From Veillonella sp. (GTDB taxonomy: Bacteria; Bacillota_C; Negativicutes; Veillonellales; Veillonellaceae): DNA of 16,100 nucleotides. The notes under the pieces are model-generated. The model did no database searches, was not told the DNA's origin, and saw nothing but the letters and a program-made list of their open reading frames with translations. Position numbers and translations under genes: made by a program. Where the stretch lies: assembly GCA_018367495.1 (NCBI GenBank), contig JAGZGB010000038.1:1-16100 (forward strand), in the 5' to 3' direction. This document shows positions 1 through 6,663 of the stretch, one piece after another; the stretch's first letter is position 1; each line of letters starts with the position of its first letter.

Positions 1-438
1 AGCTTCTTGACGAGACATTACAGATTTAGTAATAGGCAAGTTTTCTTTTACAATACGGCTCATTTCCTTTTCGATTTTAGTCAAATCTTCAGGAGTCAAT
101 GTATGTTCCATATCGATATCATAGTAGAAACCTTTATCGATAGCAGGACCGATAGCCAATTTAGCTTCAGGCCATAAGCGTTTTACCGCTTGAGCCAAGA
201 TATGAGAAGCTGTATGACGTAAAGTATGTTTACCACCAGCTTCTTCGAATGTTAAGAACGCTACTTCAGAACCGTCGACTAATTCTTCGCGAAGGTCTGT
301 TAATTCACCATTTACGTTAGCAGCTAGTACTTTTTTAGCCAAGCTGTTAGATAGTTGTTTTACTGCTTCCCCAAGAGTAGTGCCAGCAGCGTATTCCTTT
401 GCACTACCATCAGGTAAAATGATTTTTACATCTGCCAT
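1..438 (-). CDS. thrS: Threonyl-tRNA synthetase, N-terminal part (runs off the window)
   Basis: Cytoplasmic class II synthetase that charges tRNA-Thr with threonine. Only the first 146 codons are present; the family is usually about 640 residues, so the catalytic core and anticodon-binding domain lie beyond base 1. Residues 1-62 form a TGS domain (starting MADVKIILPDGS). From about residue 63 the second additional (editing) domain begins, with the expected HxxxH at H75 and H79 in RHTASHILAQA. The ATG at 438 is preceded by a good ribosome binding site, GGAGGAA on the minus strand at about 445-451. The start is firm because the TGS domain begins at its usual place. A T-box leader lies directly upstream, which independently supports a synthetase gene regulated by uncharged tRNA. 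The reading frame is open to the window edge with no sign of damage. Confidence 0.97.
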   Translation of the reverse strand, partial: MADVKIILPDGSAKEYAAGTTLGEAVKQLSNSLAKKVLAANVNGELTDLREELVDGSEVAFLTFEEAGGKHTLRHTASHILAQAVKRLWPEAKLAIGPAIDKGFYYDIDMEHTLTPEDLTKIEKEMSRIVKENLPITKSVMSRQEA

Positions 439-486
439 TTTTCTTTCCTCCAATTTATTATCTAGGATAGACTGGATTTTGGTAAT

Positions 487-528
487 AAAAAAAGACCCTC
501 TATCCCTACAAAACAAGGGACGAAGATC
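487..528 (-). terminator. Regulated intrinsic terminator of the thrS T-box
   Basis: On the minus strand a GATCTTCGTCCCT arm (528-516) pairs with AGGGATAGAGGGTC (507-494), giving 13 pairs with some G-U wobbles and one bulged A. An eight-base loop separates the arms, and seven U residues follow (493-487). It sits after the T-box motif and before the thrS start, as expected for the transcription-attenuation class of T-box. Confidence 0.9.
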
Positions 529-742
529 ATTCGCGGTTCCACCCTAGTTAACTACCTATACGAATATATGTGTATAGTTAATTCACTTCATTAAGCCCGA
601 TAACGGTGGCGGCCGTATTTGCCTACTTAGGTTCGACAAATCAGTTTAAAGGGGGTAACTCTGATATATGTGTAAGGCATTTCCAGCATCAGCCTCTCTC
701 TGGTACACAGGGATATGAGAATCATGTCCTTTGCATAACTTT
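487..742 (-). ncRNA. T-box leader (riboswitch) of thrS
   Basis: A cis-acting RNA that senses uncharged tRNA-Thr. The hallmark T-box sequence AGGGTGGAACCGCG is read on the minus strand at 545-532. Its variable base (AGGGTGGN) is A at 538, which would pair with a tRNA whose discriminator base is U. A hairpin resembling stem III lies just before it (about 547-582). A terminator hairpin with a U run follows at 487-528. The Stem I region spans about 620-740; a candidate specifier is ACC (Thr) at 656-654, but I could not fold Stem I fully, so this codon is tentative. The 5' end is inferred from the -10 box at 749-754. Under threonine starvation the antiterminator should form and thrS be transcribed. 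Confidence 0.93.
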
Positions 743-748
743 TACTAG

Positions 749-780
749 ATTATAGTATCATAGAGAATCAAATAATTCAA
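749..780 (-). promoter_or_regulatory. Predicted promoter of the thrS leader
   Basis: A perfect TATAAT -10 box is read on the minus strand at 754-749. The best -35 candidate is TTGAAT at 780-775, but the 20-base spacing is longer than ideal, so the -35 is uncertain. A start about seven bases after the -10 box would place the 5' end of the T-box RNA near 742. Confidence 0.55.
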
Positions 781-795
781 TACAGTTTAACTGTA
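781..795. repeat. 15-base perfect palindrome upstream of the thrS promoter
   Basis: TACAGTTTAACTGTA is perfectly symmetrical around its central base. It abuts the predicted -35 box of thrS (775-780). Position and symmetry fit a small dimeric repressor or activator site, but it could be chance in AT-rich DNA and no regulator is identified. Confidence 0.3.
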
Positions 796-842
796 AATTT
801 CACAAAATCTATAAATTAAAGAAACGCCTTCAAACACATCAT

Positions 843-924
843 AAAAAACGGCCCGATATAACTGATATGTACCCCCTTTACGGGTTGTCCATTAAAAGTG
901 GGACATATCAAACTCGAGCCGTTT
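843..924 (-). terminator. Long palindromic terminator after the secreted-protein gene
   Basis: The outer stem is AAACGGC/GCCGTTT (924-918 with 852-846 on the minus strand), continued by a CGA/TCG pairing. Inside it sits a 48-base imperfect palindrome (863-910) whose ends are an exact TGATATGT/ACATATCA pair. Six U residues follow the stem on the minus strand (848-843). It lies downstream of the gene ending at 993 and upstream of the thrS leader, so it most simply ends transcription of the former. Its size and inner structure are larger than a plain terminator and may be of mobile-element origin. Confidence 0.65.
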
Positions 925-943
925 ATTAAGATTATCATATATA

Positions 944-998
944 CGCTAATCAATGTAGCTCTACTACAGCTCACTGTACATGAGCTAGATTATTAGCG
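944..998 (-). other. Hairpin overlapping the stop codon of the secreted-protein gene
   Basis: CGCTAAT (998-992 on the minus strand) pairs with ATTAGCG (950-944), and inside it TAGCTC pairs with GAGCTA. The TAA stop (995-993) lies inside the outer arm. There is no U run after it, so it is not a classical terminator. It may protect the mRNA 3' end or act together with the palindromic terminator just downstream. Confidence 0.4.
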
Positions 999-1982
999 TT
1001 TGAAGTTTGTAGATAACATAGCGCCAATTACTTTTTCCAATTTGCTATTGGAAAGGTCTGGGCCTTTGTAGAGTGTTAAGAGTACATCGTTAGAGTTATC
1101 TTGTTTAGATACCATCATAACACCACTACCACGAGCACCGTTATCATCGTAATCTTTTGCTACGATAACGAGATTCAAATAATGATCCTTCATATATGTG
1201 TACACTTTACTTGTACGTGCAGAGGAACCAATCATTTTTGCCATACTCATACCACGGTTGAATACGATTGTATTTGCATTATGTGGGTTTGCCGCTAATT
1301 GTTGTTTTTCCTCTTCATTTAAAGGCATGAGATTCACCATGAGGGAGTCACCCATTTTACCACGGAACATAGCTGGCATTGTTTCCCGTACATCTTCAGG
1401 AATACCTGTATCAGCAGTCAATTTTAATTCCTTAGGAACCGTCATGTATAGAACGCCCTTGCTGTTTCGGCCTACCTCTGTTGTACTGAGGTCTACGGCG
1501 CTAAGCATAATGGAATCTTTAATAGTTGCTACTTGATTTGCCAATGGCTTTTCGGGAATGCCACGGCTTGCCAATTGTACGTCACCAGATTTAGTTTTTT
1601 TCAAGGTTTCTACATTCCAGTTAGCACCTTTTTTGTCAGCATCGCTAGCCTCTGTGAAAGCATTCGCCCCATCTTTTGTGCCTACATACACGTAAGTTTG
1701 CGCTGGGATAATTGTATCTGGCGCACCAGTTTTATTGAACGCTGCACCATATACAACATTAGGAATCACAGTGGAGCCAACTTGTAAATTATTGTTAGTT
1801 TGGCTTTCCACATCAAAGTTGATATTACCAGTGAAGGTCATATCAGGACCATGATTGATGACTACTACATCCCCTGCTTGAGGAATAATAACAGGGCCTA
1901 CAGGACCTGCCATAGCTACGCCTGCCATAGAAACACTAAGGCAAGCTGTTAATAATGCACGTTTCAAAATAGATTGTTTCAT
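993..1982 (-). CDS. Secreted protein of unknown function
   Basis: I do not recognise this 329-residue protein. It starts with a typical signal peptide: positive KQSILKR, a hydrophobic stretch, and a probable signal peptidase I site after AMA (about residue 25). The mature part has no further membrane segment and no cysteine, so it is likely periplasmic or exported across the outer membrane. It begins with a Pro/Val-rich segment. The middle has charged, Met-rich stretches (residues about 185-260), and the C-terminal 80 residues alternate in a beta-strand-like way. C14 lies in an LTAC sequence that formally resembles a lipobox, but the preceding hydrophobic run is too short to favour a lipoprotein. 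The ATG at 1982 has a modest GAGAG ribosome site. The gene stands alone between DUF4911 and thrS. It might be reached by read-through from the U32 operon, since I see no strong terminator after 2099. Confidence 0.85.
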   Translation of the reverse strand: MKQSILKRALLTACLSVSMAGVAMAGPVGPVIIPQAGDVVVINHGPDMTFTGNINFDVESQTNNNLQVGSTVIPNVVYGAAFNKTGAPDTIIPAQTYVYVGTKDGANAFTEASDADKKGANWNVETLKKTKSGDVQLASRGIPEKPLANQVATIKDSIMLSAVDLSTTEVGRNSKGVLYMTVPKELKLTADTGIPEDVRETMPAMFRGKMGDSLMVNLMPLNEEEKQQLAANPHNANTIVFNRGMSMAKMIGSSARTSKVYTYMKDHYLNLVIVAKDYDDNGARGSGVMMVSKQDNSNDVLLTLYKGPDLSNSKLEKVIGAMLSTNFKR

Positions 1983-2098
1983 AGATATACTCTCATTTCT
2001 CTACTATATATGTTGACGTAAATATAAATGTAGAATGATGTGTTTAATTCACTATCATTTATGGTTACTAATCGTCTATATGCAGCTTCAACATATAC

Positions 2099-2374
2099 TT
2101 ACTCGTCTATAGTGACATAATCCGATAGACTACTTAATAATTCAATAGCCAAGGGCCGTGTTGAAGGTGTACACCTTAGCATACATCGTCCATTTACATC
2201 AATAGATGTCATAACCCCTAAGTATTCATAGCCTTCAATGATGCGATTGATATAGTTCGTATGCTTCGGTTCAAGATGAAAGTACACATACGCCTCTTCC
2301 CCAGAGGTTGCTAAATCTGGTACATCAGTAAATGCACCGATAGATTTACTCGGTTCTAAAGATGTACCACTCAT
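2099..2374 (-). CDS. DUF4911 domain-containing protein
   Basis: A small 91-residue cytoplasmic protein with no signal peptide or membrane segment. Residues about 28-90 fit the DUF4911 pattern: a YVYFHLEPK strand, a helix carrying IIEGYEYLG, a VMTSIDVNGRCML strand pair and a C-terminal helix (LAIELLSSL). The small alternating alpha/beta pattern suggests a ferredoxin-like, ACT-like fold, which is my inference. The function of the family is not established. It lies 96 bases downstream of the U32 gene, in the same direction and with its own strong site (TAGGAGG before the ATG at 2374), so it is probably the last gene of the mltG-trmR-U32 transcript. That suggests, but does not show, a link to tRNA modification. 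Confidence 0.75.
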   Translation of the reverse strand: MSGTSLEPSKSIGAFTDVPDLATSGEEAYVYFHLEPKHTNYINRIIEGYEYLGVMTSIDVNGRCMLRCTPSTRPLAIELLSSLSDYVTIDE

Positions 2375-2470
2375 AAGTCCTCCTACACATCATTACTATA
2401 AAATGTAAATGCTATACATGTCTCTAGTATAGGCATCCATTAGATATGTTTGTCGTTAATATACTACCTA

Positions 2471-3712
2471 CTAAGCTTCTTTTGGTTTGCACTCACGGCG
2501 CATCATAGAATACGGCTCAAGTGGTGTATCCATGTAGATACGCACTTTCATTTGCGCATGAGGCGCTACGTCGATTGGATTACCATCTTCGTCTGTCATT
2601 TTTTCAATTACAGCTTCCACAAGTTCACCTTTAGGTTGGCAGAATTCTATTTTATCGCCTACCTTGAAGTTATTACGTTGTTCAAGATCAACGTATTTTT
2701 CTTCTTCGTTGTAGCCCATAACTAAACCGATGAAGTCATGGCTTTGTGTATTTGTAGATTTACCATAGTTCTGAGCAGTTTCATCAGGACGACCTTCTGC
2801 AAAGCCATCTGTATATGGACGGTGAGAAATTTTTTCTAATTCTGCAATCCATTCTGGACGAACATACCAATCTTTACCTTCTTTAAGATACGTATCGATA
2901 GCTGTACGATATACTTTCGCCACTGTTGCACAGTAGTGAACGGATTTCATACGGCCTTCAATTTTAAGGCTATCAATACCAGCTTCATATAAATCAGGAA
3001 TGCGGTGAATCAAGCACAAGTCTTTAGAGTTAAAGATATATGTGCCATGTTCATCTTCTTCAATTGGATAATATTCTCCAGGTCGGTTGGATTCAACAAG
3101 GGAATATTTCCAACGGCAAGATTGAGAACATTGACCGCGGTTCGCATCACGGTTGCCGGTCATGTAGTTAGACAATAGACAACGACCAGAGTAAGAAATA
3201 CACATAGAGCCATGTACAAAGGATTCGATTTCAATATCTACATTGTCCTTCATTTCTTTAAGGTCAGCCAAAGACACTTCACGAGCTGCTACGACGCGTG
3301 TAGCCCCTAGTTCTTTCCACATTTGAACTGTGTGCCAGTTCGTTGTAGATGCCTGTGTACTTACATGAAGTTCAAGGCCTGGAGCCACGCGTTTAGCAAG
3401 GCTAAAGATACCCATGTCGGCAACGATAATCGCATCAACACCGATACTTTCAAGGAATTTCAAATAATCCTCTAAACCTTCAAAATCCTCATTGTGAGGA
3501 ATGATATTACATGTAACATGGAGTTTTTTACCATGAGCATGTACGAATTCTACAGCTTCCTTTAATTCCTCGTCGGAGAAATTAGAGTTACCTGCGCGCA
3601 AGCCAAAACGTTTGCCTGCACAATATACAGCATCCGCACCATAGCGAATAGCCATTTTAAGCTTGTCCATATTACCGGCTGGACAAAGCAATTCCATAAA
3701 ATGTTCTGCCAT
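2471..3712 (-). CDS. trhP: U32-family tRNA hydroxylation protein (YrrO/TrhP type)
   Basis: Member of peptidase family U32. Its characterised relatives (TrhP/YegQ in E. coli, YrrN/YrrO in Bacillus) are needed to hydroxylate uridine 34 of tRNAs to ho5U, using prephenate. The N-terminal barrel begins MELLCPAGNMDKLK. The family signature SFVHGSMCISYSGRC is at about residues 164-178. Four cysteines (C171, C178, C195, C199) match the conserved set that binds an iron-sulfur cluster. A smaller C-terminal domain follows residue 320. I start it at the ATG at 3712 (413 residues): it overlaps the TAA of trmR as TAATG, a usual coupling arrangement, with GGAAAGGG 11 bases upstream. A GTG seven codons earlier is possible but has no better site. 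The methyltransferase immediately upstream is expected to act next on the same nucleotide. Confidence 0.93.
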   Translation of the reverse strand: MAEHFMELLCPAGNMDKLKMAIRYGADAVYCAGKRFGLRAGNSNFSDEELKEAVEFVHAHGKKLHVTCNIIPHNEDFEGLEDYLKFLESIGVDAIIVADMGIFSLAKRVAPGLELHVSTQASTTNWHTVQMWKELGATRVVAAREVSLADLKEMKDNVDIEIESFVHGSMCISYSGRCLLSNYMTGNRDANRGQCSQSCRWKYSLVESNRPGEYYPIEEDEHGTYIFNSKDLCLIHRIPDLYEAGIDSLKIEGRMKSVHYCATVAKVYRTAIDTYLKEGKDWYVRPEWIAELEKISHRPYTDGFAEGRPDETAQNYGKSTNTQSHDFIGLVMGYNEEEKYVDLEQRNNFKVGDKIEFCQPKGELVEAVIEKMTDEDGNPIDVAPHAQMKVRIYMDTPLEPYSMMRRECKPKEA

Positions 3713-4320
3713 TATTTGTTGTGCCCTTTCCACACACTCACACTCATACCATCCCCCATTGGATAGATGGTGGTGTTAAACAATTCTTTATTTTCAACAT
3801 ACGTTAAGTATTCTTTTAACCGTTTTACGATAGTCTTAAACCGTTTTGGTGGCTCCTTATCGCCTCTTACATAGCCTCTAAAAAGTACATTGTCTGCAAG
3901 GATAACGCCTCCTTCTTTCACATGAGGCAAAATGAGTTCTAATTGTTTAAGATATTGCCCTTTGGGACCATCTAAAAATACTAGATCATATTCACCGGTG
4001 AGTTCCGTTAAGACTTGAGACGCATCGCCTTTCAGCAATGTAATTGTATCGGCATAATCAGATTGGTTAATATAATATTTAGCCATTTCGTGACGCACAT
4101 CATCTAATTCAATAGATGTAATATGTCCTTCCTCTTCGTCGAGTAGCGGAGCCATCAACAAAGCAGAGTAACCAATGGCGGTGCCCACCTCTAACACAGA
4201 GGTGGGCCGGTACAAACCTATTAATTCTTCAAAGAGATGAACCTCAGATTCTCGTAGAATCGGTACATCATTAATCATCGCGTAAATACGCTGTTCATTT
4301 AAAATATCATTTAATGTCAT
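3712..4320 (-). CDS. trmR: tRNA 5-hydroxyuridine O-methyltransferase TrmR (YrrM)
   Basis: SAM-dependent, metal-requiring O-methyltransferase of the catechol-OMT-like family, 202 residues, cytoplasmic. In Bacillus the orthologue YrrM/TrmR methylates ho5U34 of tRNAs to mo5U34, which widens wobble decoding. The SAM-binding motif VLEVGTAIGYSALL is at residues 42-55. Expected metal ligands are D117 (FLDGPKG) and D143-N144 (LADNV). The assignment to TrmR, rather than a small-molecule methyltransferase, rests on synteny: mltG is immediately upstream and the U32 hydroxylase gene overlaps its stop codon, the same order as yrrL-yrrM-yrrN/yrrO in Bacillus. A GTAGGAGA site lies about 14 bases before the ATG, slightly far. 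The gap to mltG is only 23 bases, so it is almost certainly co-transcribed. Confidence 0.92.
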   Translation of the reverse strand: MTLNDILNEQRIYAMINDVPILRESEVHLFEELIGLYRPTSVLEVGTAIGYSALLMAPLLDEEEGHITSIELDDVRHEMAKYYINQSDYADTITLLKGDASQVLTELTGEYDLVFLDGPKGQYLKQLELILPHVKEGGVILADNVLFRGYVRGDKEPPKRFKTIVKRLKEYLTYVENKELFNTTIYPMGDGMSVSVWKGHNK

Positions 4321-4343
4321 GAAAGTAGATTCAATCTCCTACA

Positions 4344-5750
4344 TTATTTATTGCTATTACCACTAGGAATTACCAACGTAGAACGATCCACAGATTCAGC
4401 TGGCTTTACTTCAATATGAGGTACTTGTTGTGTACTTGGTACAACATTTTGCATAGATTCTGGAGCAGGTGTTGTAGTTGGCACATAAGAGTTAGAACTA
4501 GATGATTGAGTTGCTGGTGCAGATTGTGCTGGTGCTTGTGGAGCTGGTGTTGGTGCTGGAATTTCAGCAGCTGGAACCGTTGTTGGTGTATATTTGTACG
4601 TAGGTTCCACATTAACATATTGAGAATCTGCTTCCACCGCTTCTTCAGAGCTGTAATTGTAGTTAGGCTCTGTCGTTGCCACAGCCACGTCATAGTTAGG
4701 ACCAGCTTGTACTGCGGCCTCTGTATTAGAGGATGTAGCCGTATCATTACCATAGATTTTATGAACTTCCGCTAAATGTTCTTCATATGTTTTAGAGAAG
4801 TGGTTATGTCCATCTTTATCTGCTACAAAGTATAAATAATCTGTATCTTCAGAATGCAAGACTGCATCTAATGCTTTTTTACCAGGGTTCGCAATTGGTC
4901 CTGGTGGCAAACCTTTAGATACGTATGTATTGTACGGACTTTGTAATTGCGTATCACCAATAGTTACATCTTCTTTTGCATAACCTAGTACATAGGAAAT
5001 TGTCGCATCAGATTGCAATGGAATACCATGGGCTAACCGTTTTTTAAATACCCCTGCAATTGTTGGACGATCTGCATCAAATAAAGATTCACGTTCAACA
5101 ATGGATGCCAATGTTACAAAGTCATGAATACTCATGTGTTGAGCTTGAATTTGTTTCTTCACAGCCGGTGTGAGGTAACGATTCATTTCGTCAGCCATCA
5201 TTTGAATCACTTCACGTGGCGTTGCACCTACTGGAATTTCATAAGTACTTGGGAATAAGAAGCCCTCTACCGGATATGTAGCAGGTCTTGTACCTTTCAT
5301 ATATGGATATGGTACAAAGGTCTTTGCTTCTGCTAAGAAATCCTTTGCCTTCATAATTTGATTTTTTTCAAGAACGATAGCAATATCACCAACTGTGTAT
5401 CCTTCAGGAATTGTAACACGAATAGATTCTACATGACCTTCTTGTAATAAAGAAATGAGTTCGCGCACAGTTACCTTGTTAGGAATTTGGTAGTGACCAG
5501 TTTGAAGTTTATCATTGGTGCCGCTCAAATATAACCAAAGCTTAAAGCCTTGTGTGGAACGAATAAGACCTCGTTCATAGAGCATGTCTGCAATTTCAGT
5601 GCCAGTCTGCCCTTTTTCGATGACAAGTACTTGTGTACCATCATCTTGAGCAAAGGTGTTTGGCACTAAATAAATCGCTCCCAAACCACCTGCGATGATT
5701 AATACGCCTACAATAATAAGGATTAAAATGTATCTTAAGGCTTTTCTCAC
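4344..5750 (-). CDS. mltG: Endolytic murein transglycosylase MltG (YceG-like)
   Basis: Cleaves nascent glycan strands internally at the membrane and so sets peptidoglycan strand length. It is 468 residues with a short cytoplasmic start, one N-terminal membrane helix (about residues 7-29) and an extracytoplasmic remainder. A LysM-like subdomain (about 40-105) precedes the YceG catalytic domain. The catalytic glutamate is E219 in ASIVERES; other family blocks are VEGFLFPSTY, IPLQSDATISYVLG and the NTYVSKGLPPGPIANPG segment. From about residue 336 to the end there is an unusual tail rich in Pro, Thr, Ala, Gln and Ser with Tyr-containing near-repeats (PNYNYS, PTYKYTP), lacking in most MltG proteins. 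It starts with GTG at 5750, with AAGGA about 10 bases upstream. It heads the mltG-trmR-trhP-DUF4911 transcript. Confidence 0.95.
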   Translation of the reverse strand: MRKALRYILILIIVGVLIIAGGLGAIYLVPNTFAQDDGTQVLVIEKGQTGTEIADMLYERGLIRSTQGFKLWLYLSGTNDKLQTGHYQIPNKVTVRELISLLQEGHVESIRVTIPEGYTVGDIAIVLEKNQIMKAKDFLAEAKTFVPYPYMKGTRPATYPVEGFLFPSTYEIPVGATPREVIQMMADEMNRYLTPAVKKQIQAQHMSIHDFVTLASIVERESLFDADRPTIAGVFKKRLAHGIPLQSDATISYVLGYAKEDVTIGDTQLQSPYNTYVSKGLPPGPIANPGKKALDAVLHSEDTDYLYFVADKDGHNHFSKTYEEHLAEVHKIYGNDTATSSNTEAAVQAGPNYDVAVATTEPNYNYSSEEAVEADSQYVNVEPTYKYTPTTVPAAEIPAPTPAPQAPAQSAPATQSSSSNSYVPTTTPAPESMQNVVPSTQQVPHIEVKPAESVDRSTLVIPSGNSNK

Positions 5751-5793
5751 GACGTTGAGTTCCTTTCTGTAACATAACAGTATTTATCATCTT

Positions 5794-5802
5794 ATTATAC
5801 CA
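5794..5802 (-). promoter_or_regulatory. Predicted extended -10 promoter of the mltG operon
   Basis: TGGTATAAT is read on the minus strand at 5802-5794, a perfect -10 box with the TG extension one base upstream. No good -35 box is visible, which is normal for extended -10 promoters. It lies between the terminator at 5870-5907 and mltG, explaining how mltG is transcribed apart from the DUF1292 gene. Confidence 0.6.
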
Positions 5803-5869
5803 TAAAGTCTATATTTCCCCTATATAAAAGGACATTATCATATTATGGGGCCCTTAATAAATAGGAAAT

Positions 5870-5907
5870 AAAAATAGCGTATTATCCAAAGACAATACGC
5901 TATTTTT
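5870..5907. terminator. Strong intrinsic terminator after the DUF1292 gene
   Basis: A perfect 14-bp stem (AAAAATAGCGTATT at 5870-5883 with its complement at 5894-5907) has a 10-base loop and A/T runs on both sides, so it could work in either direction. It begins 13 bases after the DUF1292 stop codon and separates ireB-yqgF-DUF1292 from mltG. Confidence 0.92.
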
Positions 5908-5920
5908 ATAAAGAAGACGA

Positions 5921-6217
5921 CTACTCGCCATCTTCCATTTCTTCATACAATTTTACTAGAGTTTCAAAGTTTTCATCATCTTCATCTAAAGGTACGTATT
6001 CTTCTACGCCTTCTTCATTTTTTTCGATGCGAGCCAAGATCATGTATGTATCATCTTGACCTTCATGGTCAGCCTCTTCATCTTGTACATGTACAAGAAC
6101 AGCATATTCTTGGCCTTCATGACTTAAAATAATGTCCTCTGTGAAGTACTGTTTGTTACCATTTTCATCTTCGAATTCCAAGTAATATACTTCGCCTTCA
6201 AAATTTTGGTCAACCAT
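5921..6217 (-). CDS. DUF1292 family protein (YrzB-like)
   Basis: A small, very acidic cytoplasmic protein of 98 residues. The pattern YYLEFEDENGNKQYF ... GQEYAVLVHVQDEE ... YMILARIEKNEEGVEEYVPLDEDDENFE is that of DUF1292 (Bacillus YrzB), a widespread Firmicutes protein whose function is not established. The acidic C-terminus (EEMEDGE) is usual. A very strong ribosome site (AAGGAGGG) lies just before the ATG at 6217. It sits 26 bases after yqgF, in the conserved alaS-ireB-yqgF-DUF1292-mltG order, and is the last gene before a strong terminator. Confidence 0.92.
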   Translation of the reverse strand: MVDQNFEGEVYYLEFEDENGNKQYFTEDIILSHEGQEYAVLVHVQDEEADHEGQDDTYMILARIEKNEEGVEEYVPLDEDDENFETLVKLYEEMEDGE

Positions 6218-6243
6218 CGGAAACCCTCCTTAAGAAAAAATAC

Positions 6244-6663
6244 TTATTTATTAAACTGCAAGCGATCTAAATATCCTTGCAAAATTACAACCGCTGCCAT
6301 TTTATCAATAACGGACTTACGTTTTTTACGACTCACGTCAGCTGCAATGAGTTGGCGTTCAGCCATAACTGTAGATAACCGCTCATCCCAATATGTAACA
6401 GGTAAATCGATGACTTCCTTCATCTTTTCAACAAATTCTTCGGTCTTTTCAGCCCGTTCACCTTTTGTACCATTCATATTTTTCGGCATACCTACTACAA
6501 GTTCATGTACTTCATACTCAGCAATGAGTTCTTGTAAGCGGTTAAAGTCTTTTTCAAGAGATGTTCTACGAATGGTTTCAATACCTTGTGCTGTCATGAG
6601 CAGTGCATCACTACAGGCAATACCGATAGTACGGCTGCCCACATCTAATGACATAATTCTCAT
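6244..6663 (-). CDS. yqgF: Holliday junction resolvase-like RNase YqgF/RuvX
   Basis: RNase H-fold nuclease of the YqgF/RuvX family, 139 residues, the usual length. Members process the 5' end of pre-16S rRNA and have been proposed to resolve Holliday junctions. The catalytic acidic residues are visible: D7 in [12 protein letters not shown]94 in YWDERLST and D120 in VIDKMAA. The [10 protein letters not shown] loop (56-65) is typical. The ATG at 6663 overlaps the ireB stop as TAATG, showing tight translational coupling. It is the YrrK orthologue by position, between ireB and the DUF1292 gene. Confidence 0.96.
   Translation of the reverse strand: MRIMSLDVGSRTIGIACSDALLMTAQGIETIRRTSLEKDFNRLQELIAEYEVHELVVGMPKNMNGTKGERAEKTEEFVEKMKEVIDLPVTYWDERLSTVMAERQLIAADVSRKKRKSVIDKMAAVVILQGYLDRLQFNK

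Noticed and set aside
1939..1952. Lipobox-like LTAC in the secreted protein
   Set aside because: Too close to the N-terminus, with a very short hydrophobic run before it; a signal peptidase I site after AMA fits better.
2007..2097. 10-base inverted repeat TATATGTTGA/TCAACATATA around the secreted-protein upstream region
   Set aside because: The 71-base spacer and AT-rich arms make chance likely, and no promoter aligns with it.
2408..2436. Weak stem near TGCTATAC/GTATAGGCA between the U32 gene and DUF4911
   Set aside because: Short and bulged, with no U run; not enough to call a terminator.
3713..3733. Earlier GTG start for the U32 protein
   Set aside because: It would add seven residues inside trmR without a better ribosome site; the TAATG-coupled ATG at 3712 fits family N-termini.
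4506..4775. Plus-strand open frame rich in Trp and Cys opposite mltG
   Set aside because: Its odd composition is the antisense of the Pro/Thr/Gln-rich tail codons of mltG; it has no ribosome site or family resemblance.
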